Origin: Vibrio porteresiae DSM 19223
GTDB lineage: Bacteria > Pseudomonadota > Gammaproteobacteria > Enterobacterales > Vibrionaceae
Assembly: GCF_024347055.1 (NCBI RefSeq)
Contig: NZ_AP024896.1
Coordinates: 1,798,001-1,862,000, forward strand
Reading direction: 5' to 3'
Length of the DNA: 64,000 nt
A model generated the notes under the pieces. That model was not told the DNA's origin. It worked only from the letters and a program-made list of their open reading frames with translations, and searched no databases. Both the position numbers and the translations under genes were made by a program. Below, piece by piece: positions 17,094-26,003 of the stretch (the first letter of the stretch is position 1; each line of letters starts with the position of its first letter).

Positions 17094-18858
17094 TCAATTC
17101 ATCTGTACCAACTTGCAAGAAAAAATGAGATTTCTTATTGTCGGCGGTTTTAATACCGCCGTCTCTTACCTCTCTTTTGTTGCAATATATCAACAGTTGC
17201 ATAATTATCTTCTCGCATCTGTCTTGGCATACTGCATCGGCGTTTTATGCAGTTTCTTACTCAACCGAGGATTCGTCTTTAATAGCAAGCGTAAGTCGGG
17301 ACAATTTTTACCGTTTTTATTGGTGAATTTGTCTTCACTAGGCGCAAGTACTCTCACCTTATACTTATTGGTGACAGGGCTACATTTGAACGCTTATATT
17401 GGACAATTCTTCAGCATATTTGTGTCAATGATTATGAATTATCTAGGCTATCAACGAATATTCAAAAAGGGTTTCAACCTAAGCAGTCTATTTGGCTTAG
17501 CAATGGATGAAAACCGTTCGATCAACGCTTTTAGTGTGTTACGTGCGGTGGTGATGCTCCTTTGCATCGCAGTCACAGCACATAATATGTATATCTCTGT
17601 TTTAGTTAACATTGCTCATGACGCCTTGCCTTATATGGCGAGTTACACCGGTAAATTCACCTCTGAAGGTCGCTGGATTAACTTTGCGTTATTTGAATTC
17701 AGTCGTGATCTAAACGCACAGCTTGCCAACACCTTGTGTTACCTATTCATCGGTATGTTTGGCTACAACGTGTCTATGGCACTGAAAAAGGATAAGTGGC
17801 TGGCACTGTTCTTTGCGATGACCGTGATGAACGTTCCTTACTTCACTATGCTGTTCAAATGGCCAATGACGTTGCTACCAGGCTGTTTCATGCTGGCAGT
17901 GTTCAGTTACTACCGTGAACGCATTTCTATTCCTAAAATGCTGTTGCTTTCTGGCGTATTACTTTTCGCCACTTACCCAGCATTCTACTTTGTTATGCCA
18001 CTGATTTACCTAGCAGATATACGTAAAGGCACCTACAAAGAGCTATTGGTCTTCATGCTTTGGTGGGCTGCAGGCTACGTATTAGGTTATGCCGTCGGTA
18101 ATGGTTTGGTGTATCTCTACACTTGGCTGATTGAAGGCAATGCGCACTTTATGCAAATGGCAACATGGCGTAAAGAGAGCCCATTACATGATGTGGCTTC
18201 ACTGTGGGCAAACATTGATAAAAGCGCTGGCGATTTTACGCGTAACGCCAACTATATTGCTGAACTTAGTGCGTGGTTCTACCTACCAGCATTAGGTATT
18301 GCGCTAATCACATTCAAAGAAAACATTAAATATTACCTAGTGCTCCTTGCCGTTATTATCTCTATCTATGCCAGTGTGGTGGTCTTGGGTGTACACGTTC
18401 CGTTGCGCTCTGGCATTACGCTCCCACTGGGTATCATGATGGTGATCTATTTGGTGAAAACACCGTGGCTACGCTATGTGAATATCATCCTACTGATGAT
18501 TCCACTGGCATTCCAAACCCACAGTTACAACACCAAATACAACGCAACACGCACCTTTATGGCAGAGGTGATTGCGGGCAATGATGCTCATGACTATATC
18601 GATGCGAAAGGCCAATACGACCACATTGTGGCAACCGTCGATAAGAAGAAAATGAGTGACTGGCTGTACAAAAAAACCGGCTCAAAAACTTTCGATAACT
18701 TGGCGAATTTGGAATATCACATGATCCGTCCATACTTCTACAAGTTAGGCTGGCCTGATTCAGCCATTACGGTGAACTACAAACAGCAGGAAACACCGAT
18801 TGAAGGTAAAACGGATGTGACGATTAAAGATCGAACCTTATATCTCGACTTTAACTAA
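17068..18858 (+). CDS. GtrA-like flippase fused to a large membrane protein
   Basis: 596-residue polytopic membrane protein. Residues ~17-135 form a GtrA-like four-helix domain (KMRFLIVGGFNTAVSYLSF ... LCSFLLNRGFVF), the family thought to flip Und-P-glucose. Residues ~160-510 add about ten further hydrophobic helices, and the last ~85 residues are hydrophilic and probably periplasmic. The layout fits a GtrA domain joined to a GtrC-like, polyprenol-sugar-dependent transferase, which in classical gtr operons is a separate serotype-specific gene. With the GtrB-like gene upstream this forms a complete two-gene lipid-linked sugar pathway. The acceptor (O-antigen, another glycan or a protein) cannot be told. 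Start at 17068 or the adjacent ATG at 17071. Confidence 0.75.
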   Translation: MMKRLAQVNQFICTNLQEKMRFLIVGGFNTAVSYLSFVAIYQQLHNYLLASVLAYCIGVLCSFLLNRGFVFNSKRKSGQFLPFLLVNLSSLGASTLTLYLLVTGLHLNAYIGQFFSIFVSMIMNYLGYQRIFKKGFNLSSLFGLAMDENRSINAFSVLRAVVMLLCIAVTAHNMYISVLVNIAHDALPYMASYTGKFTSEGRWINFALFEFSRDLNAQLANTLCYLFIGMFGYNVSMALKKDKWLALFFAMTVMNVPYFTMLFKWPMTLLPGCFMLAVFSYYRERISIPKMLLLSGVLLFATYPAFYFVMPLIYLADIRKGTYKELLVFMLWWAAGYVLGYAVGNGLVYLYTWLIEGNAHFMQMATWRKESPLHDVASLWANIDKSAGDFTRNANYIAELSAWFYLPALGIALITFKENIKYYLVLLAVIISIYASVVVLGVHVPLRSGITLPLGIMMVIYLVKTPWLRYVNIILLMIPLAFQTHSYNTKYNATRTFMAEVIAGNDAHDYIDAKGQYDHIVATVDKKKMSDWLYKKTGSKTFDNLANLEYHMIRPYFYKLGWPDSAITVNYKQQETPIEGKTDVTIKDRTLYLDFN

Positions 18859-18875
18859 TCGCCCCCAACGTAACG

Positions 18876-18907
18876 AAAAAAGAGCATTGATATCAATGCT
18901 CTTTTTT
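18876..18907. terminator. Bidirectional intrinsic terminator
   Basis: 15-bp stem AAAAAAGAGCATTGA / TCAATGCTCTTTTTT around TA, between the fusion gene and the convergent exonuclease gene. Confidence 0.93.
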
Positions 18908-18935
18908 ATTGTCTATCCATTCACTACACCCAGAA

Positions 18936-19637
18936 TTAAGGCTGAGAAAACTTTAACACCGCCTCTACTGGCGCTTTTTCTTGTGCAAAAAGCCCATGTA
19001 ATTGAGCAAGATAAAGCTCCGCAGTTCCAACCGCATCCACCAATGCATGGTGAGCCATGTATTCGGGCAATCCGTAACGCTTTCTGACCGCCGCTAAACG
19101 AAAATCGGGACGGTCTTTACGCAGAGCTTGCCGCTTCTGCTCAATCTTTAACGTATCTACCCAGAGTATAGGCAAACGCTCTATCCCATAATGGCGGAGT
19201 AAATAGTGCTGGATAAAGGACTTCTCTATGACACATCCATGAGCCACCACCACCTTGCCTTGCATCGCTAGGAGCAGTTCACTAAAAGCCAAAGCCATAT
19301 CAACACCTTGCTGACTAAGTCTTTCTGGCAATAAATGGTGTACCTTGGCTGCTTCAGGATTGACCTTATGATGATTGGCAATCAACAGGTGCTGCGCAGT
19401 TTTAAGCTGCACCTGACCATGGCGAATCGCCACCCAGCCCATACTGAGAACTTGATCGACCTGACTATCAAATCCTGAGGTTTCAAAATCGAGAACCAAG
19501 GTGTCACAGAGGCGAATATCTTGGTCTCGTTCTGGCAATGGCAAATCAAAAAAAGGCGTCAATAACGGATCGGTTACCGTCTGTGACCGTAACATTTCGA
19601 GTTGGCGATATTCATCCGGTTTAAACCAATGCCACAT
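18936..19637 (-). CDS. DnaQ-like 3'-5' exonuclease (DEDDh)
   Basis: 233 residues of the DNA polymerase III epsilon-like exonuclease superfamily. Exo I is LVLDFETSG (D50, E52), Exo II lies around VVAHGCVIEKSFI, and Exo III is HHALVDAVGTAEL with the H-x4-D arrangement, so all catalytic residues are present. It lacks the clamp/polymerase-binding parts of true epsilon. It starts 5 bases after the cNMP/CBS/DUF294 gene, a pairing seen repeatedly in proteobacteria, usually beside acetate-type solute symporters. Substrate and physiological role are unknown. Confidence 0.88.
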   Translation of the reverse strand: MWHWFKPDEYRQLEMLRSQTVTDPLLTPFFDLPLPERDQDIRLCDTLVLDFETSGFDSQVDQVLSMGWVAIRHGQVQLKTAQHLLIANHHKVNPEAAKVHHLLPERLSQQGVDMALAFSELLLAMQGKVVVAHGCVIEKSFIQHYLLRHYGIERLPILWVDTLKIEQKRQALRKDRPDFRLAAVRKRYGLPEYMAHHALVDAVGTAELYLAQLHGLFAQEKAPVEAVLKFSQP

Positions 19638-19642
19638 GAGTT

Positions 19643-21499
19643 CTAGCTCCCAAACTTCATTTTTATTGCGTCTTGAAACCCTGAAATAATACGAAATGCA
19701 TCTTTAAGATGTTGGCGATCAAAACTACTAAAATGGTCAGGCATCAGATAGTTACTAATGGCCTCCCCTTTACGTAGACATTCCAAGTGATGTCGATAAC
19801 GCAGTTGGTTAACAAAGTGATAAGTACCAATAAGATCCTGATAGGAGTGTTCGTTGACGACTCCTTTTTCCCAAGCATCGTGAAAACGCTCCTCGGTATT
19901 AAGGCTAGCAGCACCTTCGTGCAACGCATAAATGCGTGCCAAATCAACTAAGCAATTCACCGCTGCTTTTTTGATATTGAGCCGCTTTTCATTTTTACCA
20001 TCTTTTTCAAGGACCAAATTATTGAAAATCCCCAAAGGTGGACGAGTACGTAATGTGTTACGAACTAACGCTGCCATCAGTTTCACGTTGCCGTTAACCT
20101 GCTCTAAGCGAAAATCATCTAGCTGACGAAACAGCTTTTCGCTGCCTGAGACACGGCGAATATCCAAAAATACCGTCAAATTAAGCAGCAAATCGTATTC
20201 AGGGTTCGAAGCCCATTTACGATAGTACTGTTGCCATACATGTTGCGTTTGACACCATTTCGGTGTTGCCGCCATAAAACGACCGGAACAAATAGCATAA
20301 CCACATTCATCTAAGGCTTTACAAACGTACATCGCAAAATGGCTGAAATAGACTCGATCACTCTCACTGGCACTGTCATCCAGTAATAGCGCGTTATCTT
20401 GGTCAGACCCTAAATGAACCTCTTCACGAGCATGAGAGCCAGCGGCAAGCCACACATACTCACACGGTGCTTTACCCAATGCTTGCTCAGCAAAATGAAT
20501 GATCTGACGGGTAAACGCGTCATAAATCATGCTAAGTACTCGCCCAATCAATTTTGCCGGTAGATTGGCATGAGCCATCGCTTCAAACACTGCTTGACGC
20601 TCAAGCGCCAAAGGCACCAATTCGTCCACGGATTCCGCTCGACTGATCTTCTCAATTAAAAAGATCGCTTGAACGCTGTGCTGCAATACCAATTGTTGCG
20701 GGGTAATTAGACCAACGACTTGATGCTTCTCATTCACCACCGGTAGGTTTTGGATGTTGTTTTGCATCATGATCCCCACCGCAGTCAGGACCAGCTCATC
20801 TTGACGCACTGTCCACGGTTGATGGGTCATCACCTTAGTAATCGGGAGCGAGACGTCCACCGCTTCCGCGACAACGCGTTTGGTCATGTCTTTGTCGGTG
20901 ATCATGCCGAGTAACTGATCGTCCTCGACAATCACTGCACAAGTACAATTGAGTTGATGACGCATTAAATGAGCGACTTGCTGAATCGTCATTTGCGGTG
21001 TGGCTATCGCAATTTTCGAGCTAGCAACTTTTGCAATCGGTTCAAAAAATAGCCCTTTATCTGTTTGATTCCATTGCACATGTAAGCTCGACTGCATACG
21101 CATATTGGCATTTAAAGCGAGCTGTTCCGTAACTTCTGGATACTCGGCGACATCCTTGAGCAAAGAGGCATAGTCCAAACGGTACAAGAGGGTGTTTTGC
21201 AGCGCTATGGTTTGGTAAGCCGGCGTCTCATCTTCCGTGTTTAAGCTAAAACCAAACAGGTCATTTTCACCAAGGCGAGAACGCAATCCACCATCGGGGA
21301 ATCGCTGTTCCACAGAACCGGTTCGAACAATGTATAAGTGACGTTGATGTGAATCGTCGTTGGGTAACTTATCTCCTTTACCTAAATAGAGAATATCGAT
21401 ATCGCTGGCGATGTTTTCCAGGATCTCATGGGAAAGCTGTTGAAAAGGCGATAAGTTTTGTAGAAACACTACAATATTGGGTAACAACGTGGATTCCAT
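19643..21499 (-). CDS. cNMP-binding / CBS / DUF294 nucleotidyltransferase-like protein
   Basis: 618-residue cytoplasmic signalling protein. Domains in order: cyclic-nucleotide-binding-like (~12-130), a CBS pair (~165-280), a DUF294 nucleotidyltransferase-like domain (~310-450) with GSHAREEVHLGSDQDNALL (the G-S ... D-x-D pattern of Pol-beta transferases), and a helical DUF294 C-terminal domain (~475-615). It probably senses adenine nucleotides and modifies a protein or nucleic acid, but no target is known for the family. A strong GGAGGA SD precedes the ATG. It is separated from sglT upstream by a terminator and forms a unit with the exonuclease downstream. Confidence 0.88.
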   Translation of the reverse strand: MESTLLPNIVVFLQNLSPFQQLSHEILENIASDIDILYLGKGDKLPNDDSHQRHLYIVRTGSVEQRFPDGGLRSRLGENDLFGFSLNTEDETPAYQTIALQNTLLYRLDYASLLKDVAEYPEVTEQLALNANMRMQSSLHVQWNQTDKGLFFEPIAKVASSKIAIATPQMTIQQVAHLMRHQLNCTCAVIVEDDQLLGMITDKDMTKRVVAEAVDVSLPITKVMTHQPWTVRQDELVLTAVGIMMQNNIQNLPVVNEKHQVVGLITPQQLVLQHSVQAIFLIEKISRAESVDELVPLALERQAVFEAMAHANLPAKLIGRVLSMIYDAFTRQIIHFAEQALGKAPCEYVWLAAGSHAREEVHLGSDQDNALLLDDSASESDRVYFSHFAMYVCKALDECGYAICSGRFMAATPKWCQTQHVWQQYYRKWASNPEYDLLLNLTVFLDIRRVSGSEKLFRQLDDFRLEQVNGNVKLMAALVRNTLRTRPPLGIFNNLVLEKDGKNEKRLNIKKAAVNCLVDLARIYALHEGAASLNTEERFHDAWEKGVVNEHSYQDLIGTYHFVNQLRYRHHLECLRKGEAISNYLMPDHFSSFDRQHLKDAFRIISGFQDAIKMKFGS

Positions 21500-21520
21500 C
21501 CCGCAGTTCCTCCGCTAAAA

Positions 21521-21552
21521 ATAGAAAAGCCCCAATAGTGTATATTGGGGCT
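21521..21552 (-). terminator. Intrinsic terminator of sglT
   Basis: AGCCCCAATA / TATTGGGGCT stem with a 5-base loop; on the minus strand it is followed by TTTTCTATTTTT. It separates sglT from the DUF294 gene. Confidence 0.88.
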
Positions 21553-21574
21553 TGGTCGAGAAGATAGTGAACGA

Positions 21575-23206
21575 TTACCAGAATAAGGTATACAGCACAG
21601 CTAGGATGATCATGATGACATACGACGCTAGGTTAAAGCTGCGTTCGGTATGGAACATCTTCGATGTAAGCGAAATTGCTTTAGCATCATCATCGTTTTC
21701 AGATGTACTTAGGCTAGTAAATGCAATCACAACCATAGTCATAAGCAAGGTGTACAACATTTGGTCCATAAACGGCATGTGCAGTGGCATCAATTTCAAG
21801 AACAGCGCAAATGGAATGGATGCGATAACACCGATGATGGCGCCTTTACTGGTGGTTTTCTTCCAGAATAGACCCAACATGAATACCGCCAAGATACCAG
21901 GGCTAACTAGACCGGTATACTCTTGAATGTATTGGAATGCTTGACCGATGTTGCCTAGCAGTGGCGCAACTAAACAGGCGATAACAAGAGCAACAATAGC
22001 CGTTACACGACCGACGTTAACCAGTTTGTGGTCACCCGCTTTCGGAGCAATAAACTCTTTGTAGATGTCCATGGTAAAGATGGTCGCAGTAGAGTTCAGC
22101 ATAGAAGCCAAAGATGAAACAATAGCCGCTGCCAATGCCGCGAATACCACCCCTTTCACACCAACAGGTAGGAATTGAGTTAACCAAGGATAGGCTTTAT
22201 CTGCATGAGCAAGGCTTGGCATGTTTTGCAGTGCTGCATCACCAAGAGAAGCCATAAGAGCAGGATCAGAGGTAATCACGAATGCAGCGATACCAGGCAA
22301 CACAACCAAGAATGGCACGATCAATTTTAGATACGCCGCAAACATAATCCCTTTTTGTGCTTCAGGAACCGACTTAGCCGCCAACGTACGTTGAATGATG
22401 TATTGGTTAAAGCCCCAGTAATACAAGTTAGCGACCCAAAGACCACCGATAAGAACCGCGATACCAGGTAAGTTAGCAAATTGCGGGTTGCTTTGATCCA
22501 AGATCATTTCAAAGTGACCAGGAGCCGCTTCAATCATCTTATCTAAACCTGCGAACCAACCGTCGGTACCACCAATGAAGTTCACCGCCATGTAAGTGGT
22601 TAATAGCCCGCCAAGTACCAAGAAGAAGACTTGAATAACGTCGGTCCAAACCACAGCTGATAGGCCGCCATAAATAGAGTAAATCAGCGCAAATAGAGCC
22701 AAACCAATGATGGAGTACATCAAAGGAATACCCAAAATGGTTTCTAGCGCTAAGCCACCTAGATACAGAACAGACGTTAAGTTAACGAATACGTACAAAG
22801 CGATCCAGAACACGGCTAAGATGGTCTTTAGCTGTTTGTTGAAACGTTTTTCTACGAACTCAGGAATGGTGTAAATGCCTTTGTCGATAAACACTGGTAA
22901 AAAGTATTTACCCACGATAACTAAGGTAAGCGCCGACATCCATTCATAAGAGGCGATAGCCAGTCCGATTGAGAAACCGGAACCGGACATACCGATAAAC
23001 TGTTCAGCAGAGATGTTAGCAGCAATTAGCGAGGCACCGACTGCCCACCAAGGCAGTGATTTGCCCGCAAGGAAATAATCTTCAGTACTTTTTTGAGAGC
23101 CTTTTTTATCGCGAGAAACCCAGAGGCCAACCCCGATAATGATTGCGACATAAATGGCGAATACCAAGATGTCGATAAATCCCAAACCATGTTCTATGTT
23201 CGACAT
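21575..23206 (-). CDS. sglT: Na+/galactose(glucose) symporter SglT (vSGLT)
   Basis: Inner-membrane sodium-coupled sugar importer of the SSS family, a very close match to the structurally solved V. parahaemolyticus vSGLT from MSNIEHGLGFIDI to AVLYTLFW. Sugar-site residues are kept: the ANISAEQF stretch (N64, E68, Q69), the YEW glutamate (E88), NLYYWGFNQ (N260, Y263), LKLIVPF (K294) and FQYIQEYTG (Q428). The start is the ATG at 23206, with AGGA upstream; an in-frame start at 23281 would add 25 residues absent from vSGLT. GalR- and CRP-like sites upstream suggest galactose induction and catabolite control. The gal operon itself is not adjacent. Confidence 0.96.
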   Translation of the reverse strand: MSNIEHGLGFIDILVFAIYVAIIIGVGLWVSRDKKGSQKSTEDYFLAGKSLPWWAVGASLIAANISAEQFIGMSGSGFSIGLAIASYEWMSALTLVIVGKYFLPVFIDKGIYTIPEFVEKRFNKQLKTILAVFWIALYVFVNLTSVLYLGGLALETILGIPLMYSIIGLALFALIYSIYGGLSAVVWTDVIQVFFLVLGGLLTTYMAVNFIGGTDGWFAGLDKMIEAAPGHFEMILDQSNPQFANLPGIAVLIGGLWVANLYYWGFNQYIIQRTLAAKSVPEAQKGIMFAAYLKLIVPFLVVLPGIAAFVITSDPALMASLGDAALQNMPSLAHADKAYPWLTQFLPVGVKGVVFAALAAAIVSSLASMLNSTATIFTMDIYKEFIAPKAGDHKLVNVGRVTAIVALVIACLVAPLLGNIGQAFQYIQEYTGLVSPGILAVFMLGLFWKKTTSKGAIIGVIASIPFALFLKLMPLHMPFMDQMLYTLLMTMVVIAFTSLSTSENDDDAKAISLTSKMFHTERSFNLASYVIMIILAVLYTLFW

Positions 23207-23257
23207 TATTTTGGTCCTATTGTTATTAGTGTAATAGTCATGAGGTAACGGCAGGGA

Positions 23258-23273
23258 TTGTAAACGTTTCCAA
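23258..23273. promoter_or_regulatory. GalR/LacI-family operator 1 of sglT
   Basis: TTGTAAACGTTTCCAA, a 16-bp near-perfect palindrome centred on CG, fits the GalR/GalS pattern GTGnAAnCGnTTnCAC. It lies 52 bases upstream of the sglT ATG, downstream of the proposed promoter. Confidence 0.75.
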
Positions 23274-23347
23274 ACCAACAAAATGTAACATCAGTCACAA
23301 CAATGAAAAGGCTATTTCACCACACAACATCTAAATTAACTTATTGT

Positions 23348-23353
23348 TTTATA
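23348..23353 (-). promoter_or_regulatory. Candidate sglT -10 element
   Basis: TATAAA on the minus strand. A start site near 23341 would put the CRP-like palindrome at about -61.5, the class I position. No good -35 hexamer is present, consistent with CRP dependence. Inference from spacing only. Confidence 0.4.
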
Positions 23354-23393
23354 TTAATTTTAATTAAAAACCATAAATTTCCAATTCCGAAAA

Positions 23394-23411
23394 AAGTGAC
23401 ATAAGTCACTT
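23394..23411. promoter_or_regulatory. CRP-like site upstream of sglT
   Basis: AAGTGACATAAGTCACTT: GTGA and TCAC half-sites with the 6-base spacer of the CRP consensus, in a symmetric 18-bp frame. It lies between the two GalR-like operators. Confidence 0.65.
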
Positions 23412-23459
23412 TAGTAACTTATCTGTAACCCAAGCTATTCTTCAGCTATGACAAAATCA

Positions 23460-23475
23460 TTGTAAACGCTTACAC
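23460..23475. promoter_or_regulatory. GalR/LacI-family operator 2 of sglT
   Basis: TTGTAAACGCTTACAC, matching the GalR pattern with central CG; its centre is 202 bp from operator 1, so repression by looping across the promoter is possible. Confidence 0.75.
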
Positions 23476-24130
23476 AGGTTTATTTTTACATAATGCTACA
23501 GCACATCAAACACCCTTATTGATAAAAACAATCAATTGCATATTAAAGAGCAACAATTAAAGTTCGACTCATTTAAATAAACAATATTGATTCATCACTC
23601 CCAAAACGAGTGCGTGATTAATGTTTATTGATACCTGATTTCTATTTTCATAAATTCAGTGTCAATACCATATTCTCAAATAATGAAAATAGAAGTAAAA
23701 TAGCGAAAAGTTACAGGAGCTGAATAATATTTATACAGCCGAATAAACAACGATATATTTCGGTATTATTCAGGAATTCGATACAAGTTAGTCAGAACAA
23801 GATAAAAGTGCGATCTATCTATGTTTTTATAGTAGAACAATAGTGTAATCTTCTAACTCCGTCCTCTAGCTGCACTTTAAACCAGTGTTTTTAGCCTAAT
23901 CTCTCTCCAAAATAGAATAAAATCCATAAAATTCATAAAGCACGTTTTAACCACGTCATAATGTGATAATGTACGCACTTATTTTATTGTCACTACAATA
24001 AAAACTTAAACAAATTATGTTAGTTTAAATTTATTAAAACCAAGACAAAATCATGCCTATATCGCGGATAAAAATAATCCTCGAACGCAGAGAATTTTGT
24101 TGTTATTAAGATCTAGTTTTAGGAGTTATT
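23476..24130. other. AT-rich interval upstream of the DUF5718-like gene
   Basis: About 655 bases, strongly AT-rich, with no supported gene and no structured RNA that I recognise. It must hold the promoter of the TTG-started gene at 24131. A small inverted repeat occurs around 23958-23972 (CATAATGTGATAATG). Confidence 0.5.
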
Positions 24131-24916
24131 TTGAGTTCTATTACAATTGGAGTCATTGGTAATTACTTTGGCCACCTTTCCAGTGCGGAAAATGTTCACG
24201 AATCTGAAGTACCAAGCGGTATCTTCGTTATCGATCACAACAAAAGCTCATTAACTAACGGTAGCAACACTTTCTACCCAGCCCAAGGTAGCAAAGTTGA
24301 TATCGAGCCTGAGTTCGTTATTCAGTACACCATTCAGTACCAAGATAACCAAGTTGTTAAAGTGATTCCTCATCGTATCACTGTAGGTAACGATGTAACG
24401 ATTCGTAGCCTTGAAGGCGCAACCAAAATCAGTACTCGTAAGTCTTGGGGCGAAAACTCTAAAGGTATTCACCCAACATGGTGGGAACTGGATGAGCTAG
24501 AAAGCCTAAATACGCTAAGCCTAGTGTCTTACATCGAGCGTGATGGTAAGCAACACATGGCGACTCAACCATTGAAAATTGACCAAATGAAACTGTTTGG
24601 TGATGCCCTATCAACGTGGATGGTAGAAGCGATCAATGGTCAACAAGAACACGGTATGTTTGACCAAATCCTACCGGTACTTGCTAAACACGGCTATCCA
24701 GAAGAGTTGATTCTTTACACTGGCGCGCCAAACTACACCGATTGGGGTCAAGAGAACTTTCTACAACCAGGTGATGTAATGCACATCATCGGTTATAAGA
24801 CTGACAACTTTAATGATGAGCAAATCGATCTGCTATTCAAAGAGAATAAGTTGAAAGGTCTGGATAACGTTCTTTGTCTAACTCAAAAAATGGTTGAGCC
24901 AGAGTTAGTTTACTAA
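24131..24916 (+). CDS. DUF5718-like protein of unknown function
   Basis: 261-residue soluble protein. The start codon is TTG, chosen because AGGAG sits five bases before it and the encoded SSITIGVIGNYFGHL matches the usual beginning of what I recall as DUF5718. Conserved-looking stretches include KSWGENSKGIHPTWWELDEL and TGAPNYTDWGQENFLQPGDV; the latter resembles the C-terminal loop of fumarylacetoacetate-hydrolase-fold proteins (TG.P......L.PGDV), so a distant FAH-like fold is possible, without proof. No signal peptide or membrane helix. Monocistronic, followed by a long hairpin and a terminator. Confidence 0.7.
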   Translation: MSSITIGVIGNYFGHLSSAENVHESEVPSGIFVIDHNKSSLTNGSNTFYPAQGSKVDIEPEFVIQYTIQYQDNQVVKVIPHRITVGNDVTIRSLEGATKISTRKSWGENSKGIHPTWWELDELESLNTLSLVSYIERDGKQHMATQPLKIDQMKLFGDALSTWMVEAINGQQEHGMFDQILPVLAKHGYPEELILYTGAPNYTDWGQENFLQPGDVMHIIGYKTDNFNDEQIDLLFKENKLKGLDNVLCLTQKMVEPELVY

Positions 24917-24930
24917 GCAGAACATCCAAT

Positions 24931-24982
24931 ACGATCGATGATGCTTTGGCCTTCGTCGTCCTGTGCCAAACTCATCGATCGT
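24931..24982. repeat. Long hairpin after the DUF5718-like gene
   Basis: Perfect 11-bp arms ACGATCGATGA (24931-24941) and TCATCGATCGT (24972-24982) enclose a second stem TTTGG/CCAAA (24945-24949 and 24966-24970). It has no T-run and is separate from the terminator that follows. Confidence 0.75.
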
Positions 24983-24990
24983 TCCTAATC

Positions 24991-25016
24991 AAAGCCGCGT
25001 TCATTCGCGGCTTTTT
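24991..25016 (+). terminator. Intrinsic terminator
   Basis: AAAGCCGCG / CGCGGCTTT stem with a 6-base loop followed by TTTT, 75 bases after the DUF5718-like gene. Confidence 0.88.
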
Positions 25017-25156
25017 CTTATCATGAGTTTCATCACCACATCATAACAACACTCATTGCTCTTAGAGAGAAAACCATATTGAGAATCCCTTTTCCCAACG
25101 GTCATTTTTTCATAAAATCCAAAGCATTAATTTATTCATCCTCAAAAGAATCGACA

Positions 25157-25858
25157 ATGAACAAAAGTTTAATGACCAATGTGATTTCACTAGTGCTACT
25201 GGGTGCTGGCTATTACACCCATAATTCGTTATGTCTTTACGCGGGTCTGTTCGCCTTTTCTGGCGCAATTACCAACTGGCTAGCGATTCACATGCTGTTT
25301 GAGAAAGTACCTGGCCTTTATGGTTCAGGTGTTATACCAGCACGTTTTGAAGCGTTTAAAGCAGCAATCAAGACCTTGATGATGGAACAGTTCTTCACTG
25401 TTGAAAATATTCAACGCTTCCTGAATAAGGAAGGTGCAGATAAGAAATTGGATTTGGAACCGATTATCACCAGTGTCGACTTTAACCCAACCTTTGATTC
25501 TCTAGTTGATGTGATCAGTCAATCTTCATTTGGTGGCATGTTAGCTATGTTTGGTGGCACTGATGCTTTACAACCGTTAAAGCAGCCTTTTGTGGAAAAA
25601 ATGCAAGCGTCAATGCGTGACATTAGCCAAAGCGAATCCGTTAAAAACGCGTTAAAAGAGCAACTCAGTTCTTCATCAATGCAAGATTCAATTCAAGAGA
25701 ATATTGAAAGTATTATTGAACAGCGCCTTAACGAATTAACCCCTCAATTGGTTAAAGAGATGGTGCAAAAAATGATTCGCGAACACTTAGGTTGGCTCGT
25801 TGTTTGGGGCGGTGTATTTGGTGGCTTAATCGGTGTGGTATCGAGCTTAATTGCTTAA
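25157..25858 (+). CDS. DUF445 family membrane protein
   Basis: Member of DUF445 (YheB/YjiN-like), 233 residues from the chosen ATG. It has an N-terminal hydrophobic hairpin (~6-45) with the family hallmark GAITNWLAIHMLFEKVPGLYGSGVIPARFEAFK, a long amphipathic helical middle, and a C-terminal membrane helix (~213-231, LGWLVVWGGVFGGLIGVVSSL). Function unknown for the family. An in-frame TTG at 25079 would add 26 polar residues; the ATG at 25157 gives the normal topology, though its SD is weak. Terminator ~80 bases downstream. Confidence 0.85.
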   Translation: MNKSLMTNVISLVLLGAGYYTHNSLCLYAGLFAFSGAITNWLAIHMLFEKVPGLYGSGVIPARFEAFKAAIKTLMMEQFFTVENIQRFLNKEGADKKLDLEPIITSVDFNPTFDSLVDVISQSSFGGMLAMFGGTDALQPLKQPFVEKMQASMRDISQSESVKNALKEQLSSSSMQDSIQENIESIIEQRLNELTPQLVKEMVQKMIREHLGWLVVWGGVFGGLIGVVSSLIA

Positions 25859-25940
25859 GTTGATGCCAATCAAGAAGCCTGTATGCTATTCATCAGAACA
25901 TCAAAGCGACTTAGCAATACCAAAGTAAAAATACCAAAGC

Positions 25941-25974
25941 AGAAGGGAGCGTTTATCGCTCCCTTCTGTTTTAT
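25941..25974. terminator. Intrinsic terminator
   Basis: AGAAGGGAGCG / CGCTCCCTTCT, an 11-bp stem with a 5-base loop, followed by GTTTTA; between DUF445 and the convergent pgpB-like gene. Confidence 0.88.
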
Positions 25975-26003
25975 CTAATTAGGATATTTATGTTTATTCA
26001 GTC

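Noticed and set aside
21552..21926. 124-codon plus-strand ORF opposite sglT
   Set aside because: Antisense shadow of the vSGLT coding sequence and overlaps its terminator.
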